Shown: in pieces, positions 34,540 through 43,317 of the stretch | Layout: the number at the start of each line of letters is the position of its first letter | Position numbering within the stretch: the first letter of the stretch is position 1 | From: [Bacillus] enclensis | GTDB taxonomy: Bacteria; Bacillota; Bacilli; Bacillales; Bacillaceae_B | Length of the DNA stretch: 64,000 nt | Reading direction: 5' to 3' | Assembly (NCBI RefSeq): GCF_001456935.1 | Contig: NZ_KQ758483.1 | Location: 744,001-808,000, forward strand | The notes under the pieces: generated by a model | What the model was told of the DNA's origin: nothing | The model's database searches: none | Seen by the model: only the letters and a program-made list of their open reading frames with translations | Made by a program: the position numbers and the translations under genes

Positions 34540-35064
34540 TTAATTTCTCAGCACTGTAATGAATCCTCCGAGGATTTCGTGGCTGACTGTAAATCCTTTT
34601 CTTTTATAAAACTCAAGTGCATCCACATTTCCGTTAGAAACAAAGATGAAAACGTCATCAACTTCATTGAATTGATTCAGCCAATCCATTGACATACCAA
34701 ATAGCTTCGAGCCGATGCCATATTTTCTATATTCTTCTTTAATATAAAACTGCGATAGGCATCCTACATTAGGTTTTCTGACAGTTGCCATATCAAAGAA
34801 AGTGGCAAATTCGTTGGAGTAGGTTTCCTTCGGTGAGATATTGGAATAAACATATCCTACAATCCGGTCTGCATCTTTAACGACTACGATGAAATTATGT
34901 ATGGCTTTTTCAATAGATGGAATCAGTCGCGTCTCAAAACTCATATCATCGAATAGCTCAGGTCTTATTGAAGCTGCTGATTGCTGGAATTTCATCAGTT
35001 CATTGCAGCTCTCCCGCAGGCAATCGACCTTATCCTCATGCAAAACTTCATAGATTAAGTTCAC
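34540..35064 (-). CDS. GNAT acetyltransferase
   Basis: GNAT enzyme of ~174 residues: VGCLSQFYIKEEYRKYGIGSKLF holds the acetyl-CoA loop (about residues 104-121) and DALEFYKRKGFTVSHEIL the last helix-strand. AAGGAG precedes the GTG at 35064 by eight bases, a better fit than the GTG at 35073. Substrate unknown; no operon partner. Confidence 0.82.
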   Translation of the reverse strand: MNLIYEVLHEDKVDCLRESCNELMKFQQSAASIRPELFDDMSFETRLIPSIEKAIHNFIVVVKDADRIVGYVYSNISPKETYSNEFATFFDMATVRKPNVGCLSQFYIKEEYRKYGIGSKLFGMSMDWLNQFNEVDDVFIFVSNGNVDALEFYKRKGFTVSHEILGGFITVLRN

Positions 35065-35257
35065 GTTTCTCACTCCTTACATACATAGACATGGTGGAAT
35101 AGTATATGATTATTTTATACGAGATTTATTTTAATTGGTATGATTTTAAAAGTACCACTTTAATAGTTCACTCTGGCTTTTAAAATCATCCAATTATTTT
35201 CAATTTTTAACGCTGTAGAGAGGGCGGCCTTGATATAAAGAGAGGGAGGAATCATCA

Positions 35258-35920
35258 ATGTACTCATCAGGATTTGTACCATCATGGTTTTACCTCATGG
35301 TCATTATTGTATTTATTTTATTTGTAGCAATAGGATATTGGGTGACAAGGGCAGAGAAAGACTTAAAAACAGGGGGAGACGGGAAGATTGCGGATAAGGC
35401 CATTTTCTATGAAAATCGTTTCAGGAATTCGATAAAACCTGCTGAAATCATTGATGTCAAAACGAATTATGCAGGATCCGTACAACGGATCTTCAGCACC
35501 AGGCTACAGCAGATATTTGCCTTTTTTTCACCTCGGCATCATATTAAACTGATTGGCAAGAATCATGATGAAAGGCTTGTAATAACCGTCAAAAACATAA
35601 AAAGCGGTGAGGAATTCCTACAGAGCAGCTGGGAAGCTGAAGTCAGAAAAGATGGGGTCAAGGAAAGATTTAAAATAAATAATTATTCAAAAAGAAGAAG
35701 GCGCATTGACTTGTCTTTCCCATTTAAAGGTAAGTTAGTCACAGTTTCAAGTGACCTCAAAGACGGGGTGATAAGGTTTCATGATGATAACAGAGAGTGT
35801 GCTTTAATCACTTTCCAACGAAAGTTTCCGCCCAGAAAAGTATTTATCGACGCAAAAGAGGGAGGGCTGCCACTCACAATGCTTGCAGTCATGTTTGAGA
35901 TCGTAAAGTATTATGATTAA
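35258..35920 (+). CDS. Membrane-anchored protein, tubby-C/LURP-like domain
   Basis: One N-terminal membrane helix (about residues 9-28, WFYLMVIIVFILFVAIGYWV), then ~190 hydrophilic residues rich in beta strands (YAGSVQRIFSTRLQQIFAFF ... LPLTMLAVMFEIVKYY). The pattern is that of tubby C-terminal/LURP-one-like domains seen in Bacillus proteins, though the match is modest. Ribosome site GAGGGAGGAAT. Confidence 0.6.
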   Translation: MYSSGFVPSWFYLMVIIVFILFVAIGYWVTRAEKDLKTGGDGKIADKAIFYENRFRNSIKPAEIIDVKTNYAGSVQRIFSTRLQQIFAFFSPRHHIKLIGKNHDERLVITVKNIKSGEEFLQSSWEAEVRKDGVKERFKINNYSKRRRRIDLSFPFKGKLVTVSSDLKDGVIRFHDDNRECALITFQRKFPPRKVFIDAKEGGLPLTMLAVMFEIVKYYD

Positions 35921-35962
35921 TAAAAGAGGGAGAACCAATCTGCTGGTTCTCCCTCTTTTATT
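35919..35962. terminator. Bidirectional terminator
   Basis: Perfect 19-bp stem (AATAAAAGAGGGAGAACCA and complement) with a 6-nt loop, between the tubby-like gene and the convergent RsbR paralog 2. Confidence 0.95.
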
Positions 35963-35968
35963 AAGTCC

Positions 35969-36793
35969 CTATTCCTGCAGTTCCTTCATTGCGATGTGAA
36001 GGCTTGAATAAATTGGTATAGTTGAAATGTTGATTCCGAGATTGATCATGGTTTGGGCAATTTCGGGGCGAATGCCTGTCAAAATGGCATTGATGCCGGA
36101 AAGACCCAGGGCATCGATTACTTTGAAAATCCGGTCTGCAACCATTGTATCAATGATCGGAACTCCTGATAAATCCATGATGATATGATCAAGTCCAAGT
36201 TCGGACCCTTTTATGAGAGCCTTGTCCATTAATTCGTGAGCCCGTTTTGTATCAATGTCACCGACCAAAGGCAGAATCCCGATTGTATCGGTGACCTTGA
36301 TTACAGGTACCGACAGTTCCAACGCAACCGATTCGGCTGCATAGATTCTTGAATAGTATTTCTTACTATAAGAAATACTGAGCCAGTGAACTGCACGGTC
36401 AACAACAGAATTAAACCGGGAAAGCACATTATAGAACTCAATATACGAAAGTTGCTGCTTTTCAGCTTCTTCACTGATGATTTTCCCGATTCTATCTCTG
36501 TAATTCCTGATTTCTTCTATTGCAATATCCAAAGGAAGATCTAAATCTATTAAAAGATTCACTGCCTGTTCTCCCCATTTATTTAAATGCTCATAGGATT
36601 CATCAAGAGACTCAGTGATTGATTTTGCATATATATTGATAAGGTTATGACGCCATTCTGTCATTTCCCTGCTGATTGCATTTGAGTAGTTATCCTTATT
36701 ATCAATCGCTCTCTGACCTACCATTTCATCTTTAAGTTTAAGGATGGATTGGGCGATATCATTCATTTTTGTATTCTCCATATTTACTGACAC
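35969..36793 (-). CDS. RsbR-family stressosome protein (STAS), paralog 2
   Basis: Second RsbT co-antagonist paralog, 274 residues: N-terminal sensor, then STAS from ~160. Here the first phospho-site position is Asp (PLVGDIDTKRA), while the second threonine is kept (SGVPIIDTMVADRIF), the opposite of paralog 1. The GTG at 36793 follows AGGAGG by nine bases. It lies about 2 kb from paralog 1, on the other strand, outside any rsb operon, as in Bacillus. Confidence 0.88.
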   Translation of the reverse strand: MSVNMENTKMNDIAQSILKLKDEMVGQRAIDNKDNYSNAISREMTEWRHNLINIYAKSITESLDESYEHLNKWGEQAVNLLIDLDLPLDIAIEEIRNYRDRIGKIISEEAEKQQLSYIEFYNVLSRFNSVVDRAVHWLSISYSKKYYSRIYAAESVALELSVPVIKVTDTIGILPLVGDIDTKRAHELMDKALIKGSELGLDHIIMDLSGVPIIDTMVADRIFKVIDALGLSGINAILTGIRPEIAQTMINLGINISTIPIYSSLHIAMKELQE

Positions 36794-36903
36794 AAAAGCA
36801 TTCCTCCTGCCGGCTTTTTAAAATATGGTAACACAAAATGATCATTTCGTCTTTAGTCAGCACTTCTTTACCAGGCAGATAGGTTAATATTACAGCTGAC
36901 AGC

Positions 36904-37335
36904 TTATGAATTAACTGTATTCCACTTCTTCAATTTTTTTTCAGGGATACCGTAATAAACTGTTTCTGTCCGGTCCCTTGCTCCGTAACTGACAATATAC
37001 TGACCCCCATTCCAATTGATTTCGATGGAAACAACTTCTGCATTCCGCTTCAAACCTGCGATTTCTATCTGGACATCATCTTCTAAATCAAACATCGTAT
37101 CATAAAACAGGCACTGCCTTTCAATGGATGTAAGGGACGCACAGTCCTCTACATTTACATATGTCTTGGATCCTCCATCAATATCATATGTGATGGCAGA
37201 GGAATGCTTATTTAACAAAAAGCTGATTTTAATTACTTTTCCTGCCTTCAGACGGCTGGAAGTATGAGAAGCACTAAGTACATCTTCATTGCTGACTTTA
37301 ATATTTAATGGAATCACTTCCACAGATCCAAACAT
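36904..37335 (-). CDS. Hypothetical protein
   Basis: 143 residues, not recognised. Mostly beta strands in the N-terminal half (VEVIPLNIKVSNEDV, KVIKISFLLNKHSSAITYDI) with two cysteines in VEDCASLTSIERQCLFYD and an aromatic-rich end. No signal peptide or helix. ATG at 37335 with a GGGGG purine tract upstream. It is divergent from the PhnB-like gene. Confidence 0.55.
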   Translation of the reverse strand: MFGSVEVIPLNIKVSNEDVLSASHTSSRLKAGKVIKISFLLNKHSSAITYDIDGGSKTYVNVEDCASLTSIERQCLFYDTMFDLEDDVQIEIAGLKRNAEVVSIEINWNGGQYIVSYGARDRTETVYYGIPEKKLKKWNTVNS

Positions 37336-37405
37336 GAACCAGACCCCCAGGTATAGATTGACTTAGTTATACCTATTAAGAAGGGACTATTGATAGAACA
37401 TTGTA

Positions 37406-37422
37406 ACAATATAGAATATTGT
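37406..37422. promoter_or_regulatory. 17-bp palindrome in a divergent intergenic region
   Basis: ACAATAT-AGA-ATATTGT is a perfect dyad and overlaps the smaller ATTGTAACAAT dyad (37400-37410). It lies between divergent genes at 37335 (minus) and 37558 (plus). Binder unknown. Confidence 0.45.
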
Positions 37423-37442
37423 AAAATAATTGCATAATCTTA

Positions 37443-37471
37443 TTGCGAACATTTGTTCTGTCTGCTATGAT
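37443..37471 (+). promoter_or_regulatory. Promoter with embedded LexA-like box
   Basis: TTGCGA (37443), 17 bp and TATGAT (37466). CGAACATTTGTTCT (37446-37459) inside it keeps the GAAC-N4-GTTC core of the Gram-positive SOS box, with two consensus deviations. A LexA role is possible but not certain. Confidence 0.45.
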
Positions 37472-37557
37472 TATCATGTAATGGGTGATGTCACGAATGA
37501 GCACAGTACTTTAATGGAGTACAGGAATGAAAATATTTTAAATTAGGAGATGTTAAA

Positions 37558-37983
37558 ATGAATGTACAAGTTTTTCCATACTTGGTGATGGACGGAGACG
37601 CCGGCGAAGCAATCAATTTTTATAAAGAAGCTTTGGATGCTGAAATTCTTTACTCCCAGACCTTCGGTGAGAGCCCTGAAGATCCTGAACATCCACTTCC
37701 AGCAGAGGCAAAAGCCCGTATCATGCACGCGACAATCAAGATCGGGGAATCGGAGATCATGTTGAGCGATACGTTCCCGGGGCAGCCTCATTCAATGGGA
37801 AGCCAAGTGACTTTGTGTATTACTACGAGTAATGCTGAAATTTCACAAAAAATATTTGAGGGGTTAAAGCATGAAGGCGAAGTAACAATGCCGCTCCAGA
37901 TGACATTTTTCAGCCCGCTATATGGGTCCGTGATTGACAAATTCGGAGTTTCCTTCCAAATTTATACTGGTGAAGAAAAATAA
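37558..37983 (+). CDS. PhnB-like VOC protein
   Basis: 141-residue protein of the PhnB/YjdN glyoxalase branch: FPYLVMDGDAGEAINFYKEA at the start, ARIMHATIKIGESEIMLSD in the middle and GSVIDKFGVSFQIYTGEE at the end. The reaction is unknown. Ribosome site TTAGGAGATG. Its promoter region holds a LexA-like box. Confidence 0.85.
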   Translation: MNVQVFPYLVMDGDAGEAINFYKEALDAEILYSQTFGESPEDPEHPLPAEAKARIMHATIKIGESEIMLSDTFPGQPHSMGSQVTLCITTSNAEISQKIFEGLKHEGEVTMPLQMTFFSPLYGSVIDKFGVSFQIYTGEEK

Positions 37984-38131
37984 TCTTTAATCATCACCCT
38001 TACAAGGATCCTCCTTAGAACCATACATAATCCTGAAAGGGCCATTCTCTGTTCACCATGGAGGCTGGCTCTATCGTTTACTATTCTCTGTTCCCCAAAC
38101 TGCTTAATTCCTCAAATATGTTACAATCAAC

Positions 38132-38140
38132 CTATCCAAT
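38132..38140 (+). promoter_or_regulatory. Possible extended -10 promoter for the SNF2 helicase
   Basis: TGTTACAAT in the sequence before 38173 fits an extended -10 (TGnTACAAT); no good -35 is seen 17 bp upstream. The coordinate is approximate within this AT-rich stretch. Confidence 0.3.
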
Positions 38141-38172
38141 ACCCGTAATTCAGCATTTAGAAGGAGATTACT

Positions 38173-41100
38173 ATGAATTTCAAGCTTAATCCCAAAATCA
38201 TTCAGGATATGTGCGGGACTGTGTCTTATAAAAGTGGAGAAGCTTACGTCCGTACCAATAAGGTTACCATCTTAAAACATGAATCAAATCTTTGCAAAGC
38301 TATAGTAAAAGGTGCCGAAACGTTCGAAGTAACCATATTCAAAGACGCTGTGGGTGAATTGGCAACTGATTGCAGCTGCCCGAAACTTGCATCCTATAAT
38401 CTTTCATGTCAGCATACCGCAGCTGTATTGATAGCAATTCACGACTCCCAGGCTTCATCCGGGAAGGAATTAACTGATGACTTTTTGTCTCTTTTTAACG
38501 GTCAGAAAGAAAGTCGTTCAAGAGCTGAAATGCTTCACTTTGAAACAAGAGAGGCAACAAATATGGATTTCATTCTTCTGCCTGTTTCAATGGTGGAAGG
38601 GCAGAGTTTGTTGGGTGCGAAAATTGTAATGAACCAACATCCTGTCGATGACATCAGGGGATTCTTAAAAGCTTTGAAAGAAGGCATCTCGTTTAAAATA
38701 AACAACAACTTCACTTATTCACCTCATAATCACTGTTTGCCAAGAGAAGCAGATGCAGTTGTAAGCGAATTAATTAAAACTCTGGATGATGAGCGAATAT
38801 ATAGAGACAAACTCAAGGGTGAGGTTGAGATTGTCAAAGAGATATTGATCCTTCCTCCCTCTTCATTCGAAGAAATTCTTACAGTTTTGGAAAAAGTGAC
38901 AGTGACCATCGAACATCGGGAAAAGGAGTTTTTCAGGTTTCAAAAATCCACCTCACCGCTGCCTTTGATTTTTGTCTTTGATGTATGGCAGGAAGATCGG
39001 TACACATTAAGTATCACCGGGCTTAAAGGTATGATCTTATTATCCCCGTACAATTCGGTACTGTATGATGGGATACTCTACCCCCTGAATGATACTGACT
39101 TTAGAAGGCTTACTGAATTGCAAACAATGTTGAATGCGTCAGGCCAAAAGGAAATAAACATCCCGAAAGACAAAATCGGTTTTTTCTTGGAAAAAGTGGC
39201 ACCGCATCTGAAAAACCTTGGTCAAGTAAGGATATCCAAATCTCTGACTGAACAGTACTTTAAAACTCCCCTGACAGCAAAACTCTATCTGGACAGGGTG
39301 CATAATAAACTGCTTGCCGGTCTTGAATTTCAATATGATCATATCATTATTAATCCTTTAGAAGAAAAAGACCTTGCAACCGGTTCACTGGTCATCCGGG
39401 ACACCGAGAAGGAAAAGAGGATTTTGGCTATCATGGAGGAAAGTTCATTTGCACAGACGGATGGCGGCTATCTTATTCAAAATGAAGAACTGGAATTTGA
39501 TTTTCTGTACTATCAACTGCCAAAGCTACAAAGACTCACGAGTGTGTATGCCACCACGGCTGTCAGGAATAGGATTTTCCGGGGGAACATGAAGCCGCAA
39601 ATCAGGATTAGGGTAAGTAAAGAGCGGACTAACTGGCTTGAATTCAATTTCCAAATGGATGGTATACCCGAAACTGATATACGTGACTTGCTATCCTCCC
39701 TGGAAGAAAAAAGGAAATATTTTCGTCTGCGTGACGGCAGATTAATGTCCTTGGACACAAAAGAAACTCAGGAAATCCGTCGTTTCCTGGAAAGAGCAGA
39801 AATACATCCTGCTTCTTTGTCAGATGGACTGGAAATTCCAATGGCTCAGTGCATTGAGTTGATTGATACTGTAGATGGAAGTGAAGGGTTCAAGATGGAG
39901 AAATCATTCCGTGAGTTCCTTGATACTCTGCATAAACCTGGAAGCTTGGAGTTTGATGTACCTGAAACCCTGAATGATGTACTCAGAGATTACCAGAAGA
40001 AAGGATACACATGGATGAAAACCCTTGCTCATTTTGGGTTTGGGGGCATCCTTGCTGACGATATGGGGCTCGGGAAGACGATCCAGAGCATTGCATTCAT
40101 TCAATCAATTTTAGAAGAATCCAGAAAGGATGAAGTACCCGCACTGATTGTTTGTCCTTCATCGCTCACATATAATTGGCTGAGTGAGATGATGAAATTT
40201 TCTCCCGAAACAAATACATTGGTTTTAGACGGAAGCAAAAACAACAGAAAGAAATTACAGTCAACCATTCAAGAGGTGGATGTCGTCATTACCTCCTATT
40301 CAATTCTGCGGAGGGATATCCGATGGTTTGAAGAACAGAAATTTTCAGTTGTGTTTTATGATGAAGCACAAGCTTTTAAAAACCCTCTGACTCAAACAGC
40401 CCGGGCTGTCAAGAAAGTCCAGGCCGTTCATCGATTCGCCCTTACCGGGACTCCGGTCGAGAATTCAATTGAAGATCTATGGTCGATCTTCCATGTAGTG
40501 TTTCCGCAACTGTTCCTGGGTTTGAAGGATTACAGCCAGCTCACTAATAAAACGATTGCACGCAGGGTCCAGCCTTTCATGCTTCGTAGAATGAAAGAAG
40601 AAGTTCTGGAGGAGCTTCCAGATAAACTAGAAACAAGAGAAACAGTCGAATTACTTCCCGAGCAGAAGAAACTATATGCTGCATACTTGGCAAAACTCCG
40701 TCATGACACACTCAAACATCTGGATAAAGATACTTTTAGAAAAAATAAGATTAAAATTCTTGCTGGAATCACACGATTGAGACAGATATGCTGCCATCCT
40801 GCATTATTTGTCGATGGATATGAAGGAAGTTCTGCTAAAATGGAGATGCTTATGGAATTATTGGATGAGTCCATGGAATCAGGCAGAAGGGTGCTGATTT
40901 TTTCTCAATTCACCAAAATGCTTCAATTGATTGGCAGGAAACTCGCGGAAAGAAGCACACCATTTTTTTATCTTGATGGTGAAACTCCTTCTGAAGAACG
41001 CCTGAACTTATGTAATCGTTACAATATCGGGGAAAGGGATATATTCCTTGTCTCCTTAAAAGCAGGAGGTACCGGACTTAACCTTCATAGTGCCGACACT

Positions 41101-41343
41101 GTAATCCTTTACGATACTTGGTGGAACCCCGCAGTAGAAGAGCAGGCCGCAGACCGTGCTCACCGTATGGGGCAGGAGAATGTGGTCCAAGTAATCAAAC
41201 TGGTTGCAAGGGGGACAATTGAAGAGAAGATGAATGAATTGCAGGACATGAAGCGGGATCTTATAGAAGAAGTCATTGATCCTGCAGAGAAAAAAGGAAA
41301 TCTGCTGAGTGAACGTGATATCAGAGAGATATTGATGATTTAA
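38173..41343 (+). CDS. SNF2-family helicase with SWIM zinc finger
   Basis: Large (1056-residue) ATP-dependent DNA translocase. The SWIM zinc finger is C67, C69, C79, H81 (DCSCPKL ... SCQH). A ~500-residue bacterial SNF2-associated region follows. The helicase core starts near residue 590: Walker A ADDMGLGKT (~627), DEAQ box YDEAQAFKNP, GTPVENS motif III and the C-terminal motifs VSLKAGGTGLNL and DRAHRMGQ. Role in repair or transcription recycling is inferred. Monocistronic. Confidence 0.92.
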   Translation: MNFKLNPKIIQDMCGTVSYKSGEAYVRTNKVTILKHESNLCKAIVKGAETFEVTIFKDAVGELATDCSCPKLASYNLSCQHTAAVLIAIHDSQASSGKELTDDFLSLFNGQKESRSRAEMLHFETREATNMDFILLPVSMVEGQSLLGAKIVMNQHPVDDIRGFLKALKEGISFKINNNFTYSPHNHCLPREADAVVSELIKTLDDERIYRDKLKGEVEIVKEILILPPSSFEEILTVLEKVTVTIEHREKEFFRFQKSTSPLPLIFVFDVWQEDRYTLSITGLKGMILLSPYNSVLYDGILYPLNDTDFRRLTELQTMLNASGQKEINIPKDKIGFFLEKVAPHLKNLGQVRISKSLTEQYFKTPLTAKLYLDRVHNKLLAGLEFQYDHIIINPLEEKDLATGSLVIRDTEKEKRILAIMEESSFAQTDGGYLIQNEELEFDFLYYQLPKLQRLTSVYATTAVRNRIFRGNMKPQIRIRVSKERTNWLEFNFQMDGIPETDIRDLLSSLEEKRKYFRLRDGRLMSLDTKETQEIRRFLERAEIHPASLSDGLEIPMAQCIELIDTVDGSEGFKMEKSFREFLDTLHKPGSLEFDVPETLNDVLRDYQKKGYTWMKTLAHFGFGGILADDMGLGKTIQSIAFIQSILEESRKDEVPALIVCPSSLTYNWLSEMMKFSPETNTLVLDGSKNNRKKLQSTIQEVDVVITSYSILRRDIRWFEEQKFSVVFYDEAQAFKNPLTQTARAVKKVQAVHRFALTGTPVENSIEDLWSIFHVVFPQLFLGLKDYSQLTNKTIARRVQPFMLRRMKEEVLEELPDKLETRETVELLPEQKKLYAAYLAKLRHDTLKHLDKDTFRKNKIKILAGITRLRQICCHPALFVDGYEGSSAKMEMLMELLDESMESGRRVLIFSQFTKMLQLIGRKLAERSTPFFYLDGETPSEERLNLCNRYNIGERDIFLVSLKAGGTGLNLHSADTVILYDTWWNPAVEEQAADRAHRMGQENVVQVIKLVARGTIEEKMNELQDMKRDLIEEVIDPAEKKGNLLSERDIREILMI

Positions 41344-41351
41344 TAAGGATC

Positions 41352-41415
41352 GCAGCTGTTGAAAAGGGGGACAGGTTCGTGATGGGCAAAGCCTTTCATG
41401 GAGATCAACAGCTGC
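41352..41415 (+). repeat. 11-bp inverted repeat with 42-nt loop after the SNF2 gene
   Basis: GCAGCTGTTGA at 41352 pairs with TCAACAGCTGC at 41405. Between them lies AAAGGGGGACAGGTTCGTG, a type of purine-rich GGGGACAGG element scattered in Bacillaceae genomes. No U-tract follows, so a terminator call is weak. Confidence 0.5.
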
Positions 41416-41466
41416 ACATAAAATATTTCTAACGTTTACAGGCAAATACATAGTAAAATGGTAAAA

Positions 41467-41481
41467 TAATGATTATTATCC
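41467..41481 (+). promoter_or_regulatory. Fur-like box ahead of the TraB-family gene
   Basis: TAATGATTATTATCC matches TGATAATNATTATCA at 11 of 14 informative positions, 19 bp before the ATG at 41500. The operator is plausible but not proven; PerR or Zur fit less well. Confidence 0.35.
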
Positions 41482-41499
41482 TGTAAAGGAAGGGACCCG

Positions 41500-42678
41500 A
41501 TGGCTATGGAAGTTGAAGAAAAGAATATTACAAGATTGAACATAGACGGTAAAGAATACATATTGATCGGTACAGCGCACGTTTCAAAAAAAAGTGCTGA
41601 ACAAGTAAAGGAAGTCATTGAACGGGAACAGCCCGATTCTGTGTGTGTTGAATTGGATGAACAAAGATATCAATCGATCATGGAAGGCGATAAGTGGAAA
41701 GAAACAGATATTTTCAAAGTGATTAAGGACCGGAAAGCGACATTTTTATTAATGAACCTTGCGATATCTTCTTTTCAAAAAAGGATGGCTAAGCAGCTGG
41801 GAATTCAAGCCGGGCAGGAAATGATCCAGGGAATCCAATCAGCCAAGGAGACCGGTGCGGAGCTTGTTCTTGCAGATAGGAATATCCAAGTGACGTTTTC
41901 CCGGATATGGAGCAATGTCGGGTTTACCGGAAAATCAAAATTACTAATGCAGATCATTTACAGCATATTCAGCAATGACAGTATTTCAGAGGAAGAGCTT
42001 GAAAAGCTTAAATCGAAAGATATGCTGGAAGGGATGCTGAACGAATTTACAGAAACATTTCCCCGATTAAAGGAACCTTTAATTGATGAACGAGATCAAT
42101 ACCTGTCTCAAAAGATAAAAGATGCGCCGGGCGAGAAAATAGTGGCGGTTTTAGGGGCAGCACATGTCCCGGGAATTAAAGAGGAAATCAAGAAAGAGCA
42201 TGATCTTGAACAACTTAATGAACGGCCGCCAAAATCCAAGCTTCCCAAAATCATAGGCTGGGGGATTCCAATTTTTATACTTGCACTGATTGCTTACACC
42301 TTCATCTCCAATCCCGATGCAGGTTTACAGCAATCGATAAGCTGGATTTTATGGAATGGAGGTTTTTCTGCACTTGGGGTGGCAATAGCTTTCGGTCATC
42401 CACTGGCGATATTGACCGCTTTTGTCGCGGCTCCGATCACCTCGCTGAACCCTTTGCTTGCAGCAGGCTGGTTTGCAGGGGCGGTACAGGCTTACTTCAA
42501 ACGCCCGAATGTGGCGGATTTTGACCGGTTGTCGGAAGATGTCTTGAGTATAAAGGGATTCTGGTCAAATAAAGTGACCCGTGTATTATTGATTGTAGTA
42601 CTAGCTAACCTCGGCAGTTCATTGGGGACCTTTATCGGAGGAGCGGACGTCATTCGATTATTTTTTGAAAACCTATGA
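41500..42678 (+). CDS. TraB/PrgY-family membrane protein
   Basis: Member of the TraB/PrgY/Tiki-like family. It has the metal-binding motifs ILIGTAHVSKKSAEQV (about residues 25-40), SVCVELDEQRY and VLGAAHVPGIKEE, then membrane helices from ~255 onward. PrgY shuts down pheromones in enterococci; other members are putative metalloproteases. 392 residues. No conjugation genes are near, so a housekeeping role is more likely (inference). Confidence 0.85.
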   Translation: MAMEVEEKNITRLNIDGKEYILIGTAHVSKKSAEQVKEVIEREQPDSVCVELDEQRYQSIMEGDKWKETDIFKVIKDRKATFLLMNLAISSFQKRMAKQLGIQAGQEMIQGIQSAKETGAELVLADRNIQVTFSRIWSNVGFTGKSKLLMQIIYSIFSNDSISEEELEKLKSKDMLEGMLNEFTETFPRLKEPLIDERDQYLSQKIKDAPGEKIVAVLGAAHVPGIKEEIKKEHDLEQLNERPPKSKLPKIIGWGIPIFILALIAYTFISNPDAGLQQSISWILWNGGFSALGVAIAFGHPLAILTAFVAAPITSLNPLLAAGWFAGAVQAYFKRPNVADFDRLSEDVLSIKGFWSNKVTRVLLIVVLANLGSSLGTFIGGADVIRLFFENL

Positions 42679-42714
42679 TTTCATTATAAAATACATGTTT
42701 AAAGGGGGATAGCG

Positions 42715-43257
42715 ATGATACAGACCCTTCATTCACAAAGACTCGTACTGCGGCCCTTTTCTAAAGCGGACGCAGCAGCAATACAAAATCTTGCCAACAA
42801 TAAAGAGGTTGCAGGCATCATCGGGCTTCCTCAACCATATTTGCAAGAACATGCTATTGACTGGATTGAAATTCAGCCGGAGTTGATTCTGCTTGGGACC
42901 GAATATCCACTTGCAATCGTAGAGAAAAAGTCAAACGACTTAATCGGAACGATTACTCTCCGGGTGAATAAAGAACATTTCAAGGGAGAGCTTGGTTATT
43001 GGATAGGCAGGCCCTATTGGGGTAGGGGATTTGCGACTGAAGCCGTGAAGAGGATGATCTCGTTTGGATTTGAGGACCTTGAATTAAATAAGGTCTGGGC
43101 GTCAGTCCTTTTAAGGAATAAAGGTTCCATTGCTGTATTGAAGAAAGCAGGGTTATTTAAAGAGGGTATCTTAAAACAAGACCGGCTCATATCCGGAAAA
43201 TATGAGGATATAAATCTATTTGGGATTTTGAGGGAAGACTGCTCTCGCAATAGATAA
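42715..43257 (+). CDS. GNAT acetyltransferase, RimJ/RimL type
   Basis: 180-residue GNAT: LHSQRLVLRPFSKADAAAI start, GYWIGRPYWGRGFATEAVKR acetyl-CoA loop (about residues 93-112) and LKKAGLFKEGILKQDR closing. ATG at 42715 behind AAAGGGGGAT, 36 bp after the TraB-family stop, so possibly co-transcribed. Confidence 0.88.
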   Translation: MIQTLHSQRLVLRPFSKADAAAIQNLANNKEVAGIIGLPQPYLQEHAIDWIEIQPELILLGTEYPLAIVEKKSNDLIGTITLRVNKEHFKGELGYWIGRPYWGRGFATEAVKRMISFGFEDLELNKVWASVLLRNKGSIAVLKKAGLFKEGILKQDRLISGKYEDINLFGILREDCSRNR

Positions 43258-43266
43258 AATAGTATT

Positions 43267-43314
43267 GGGCAGTCTCTGAAAGGTCTGTTTCGACCGGGCC
43301 ATCAGAGACTGCTC
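43267..43314. terminator. Bidirectional terminator hairpin
   Basis: GCAGTCTCTGA/TCAGAGACTGC with a 22-nt loop between the convergent GNAT and P450 genes; T-rich on the + side. Confidence 0.75.
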
Positions 43315-43317
43315 TGT

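Noticed and set aside
41389-41434. Short frame after the SNF2 gene starting near the GGGGGACAGG element
   Set aside because: Sixteen residues, no similarity; purine tract is better explained as part of the repeat.
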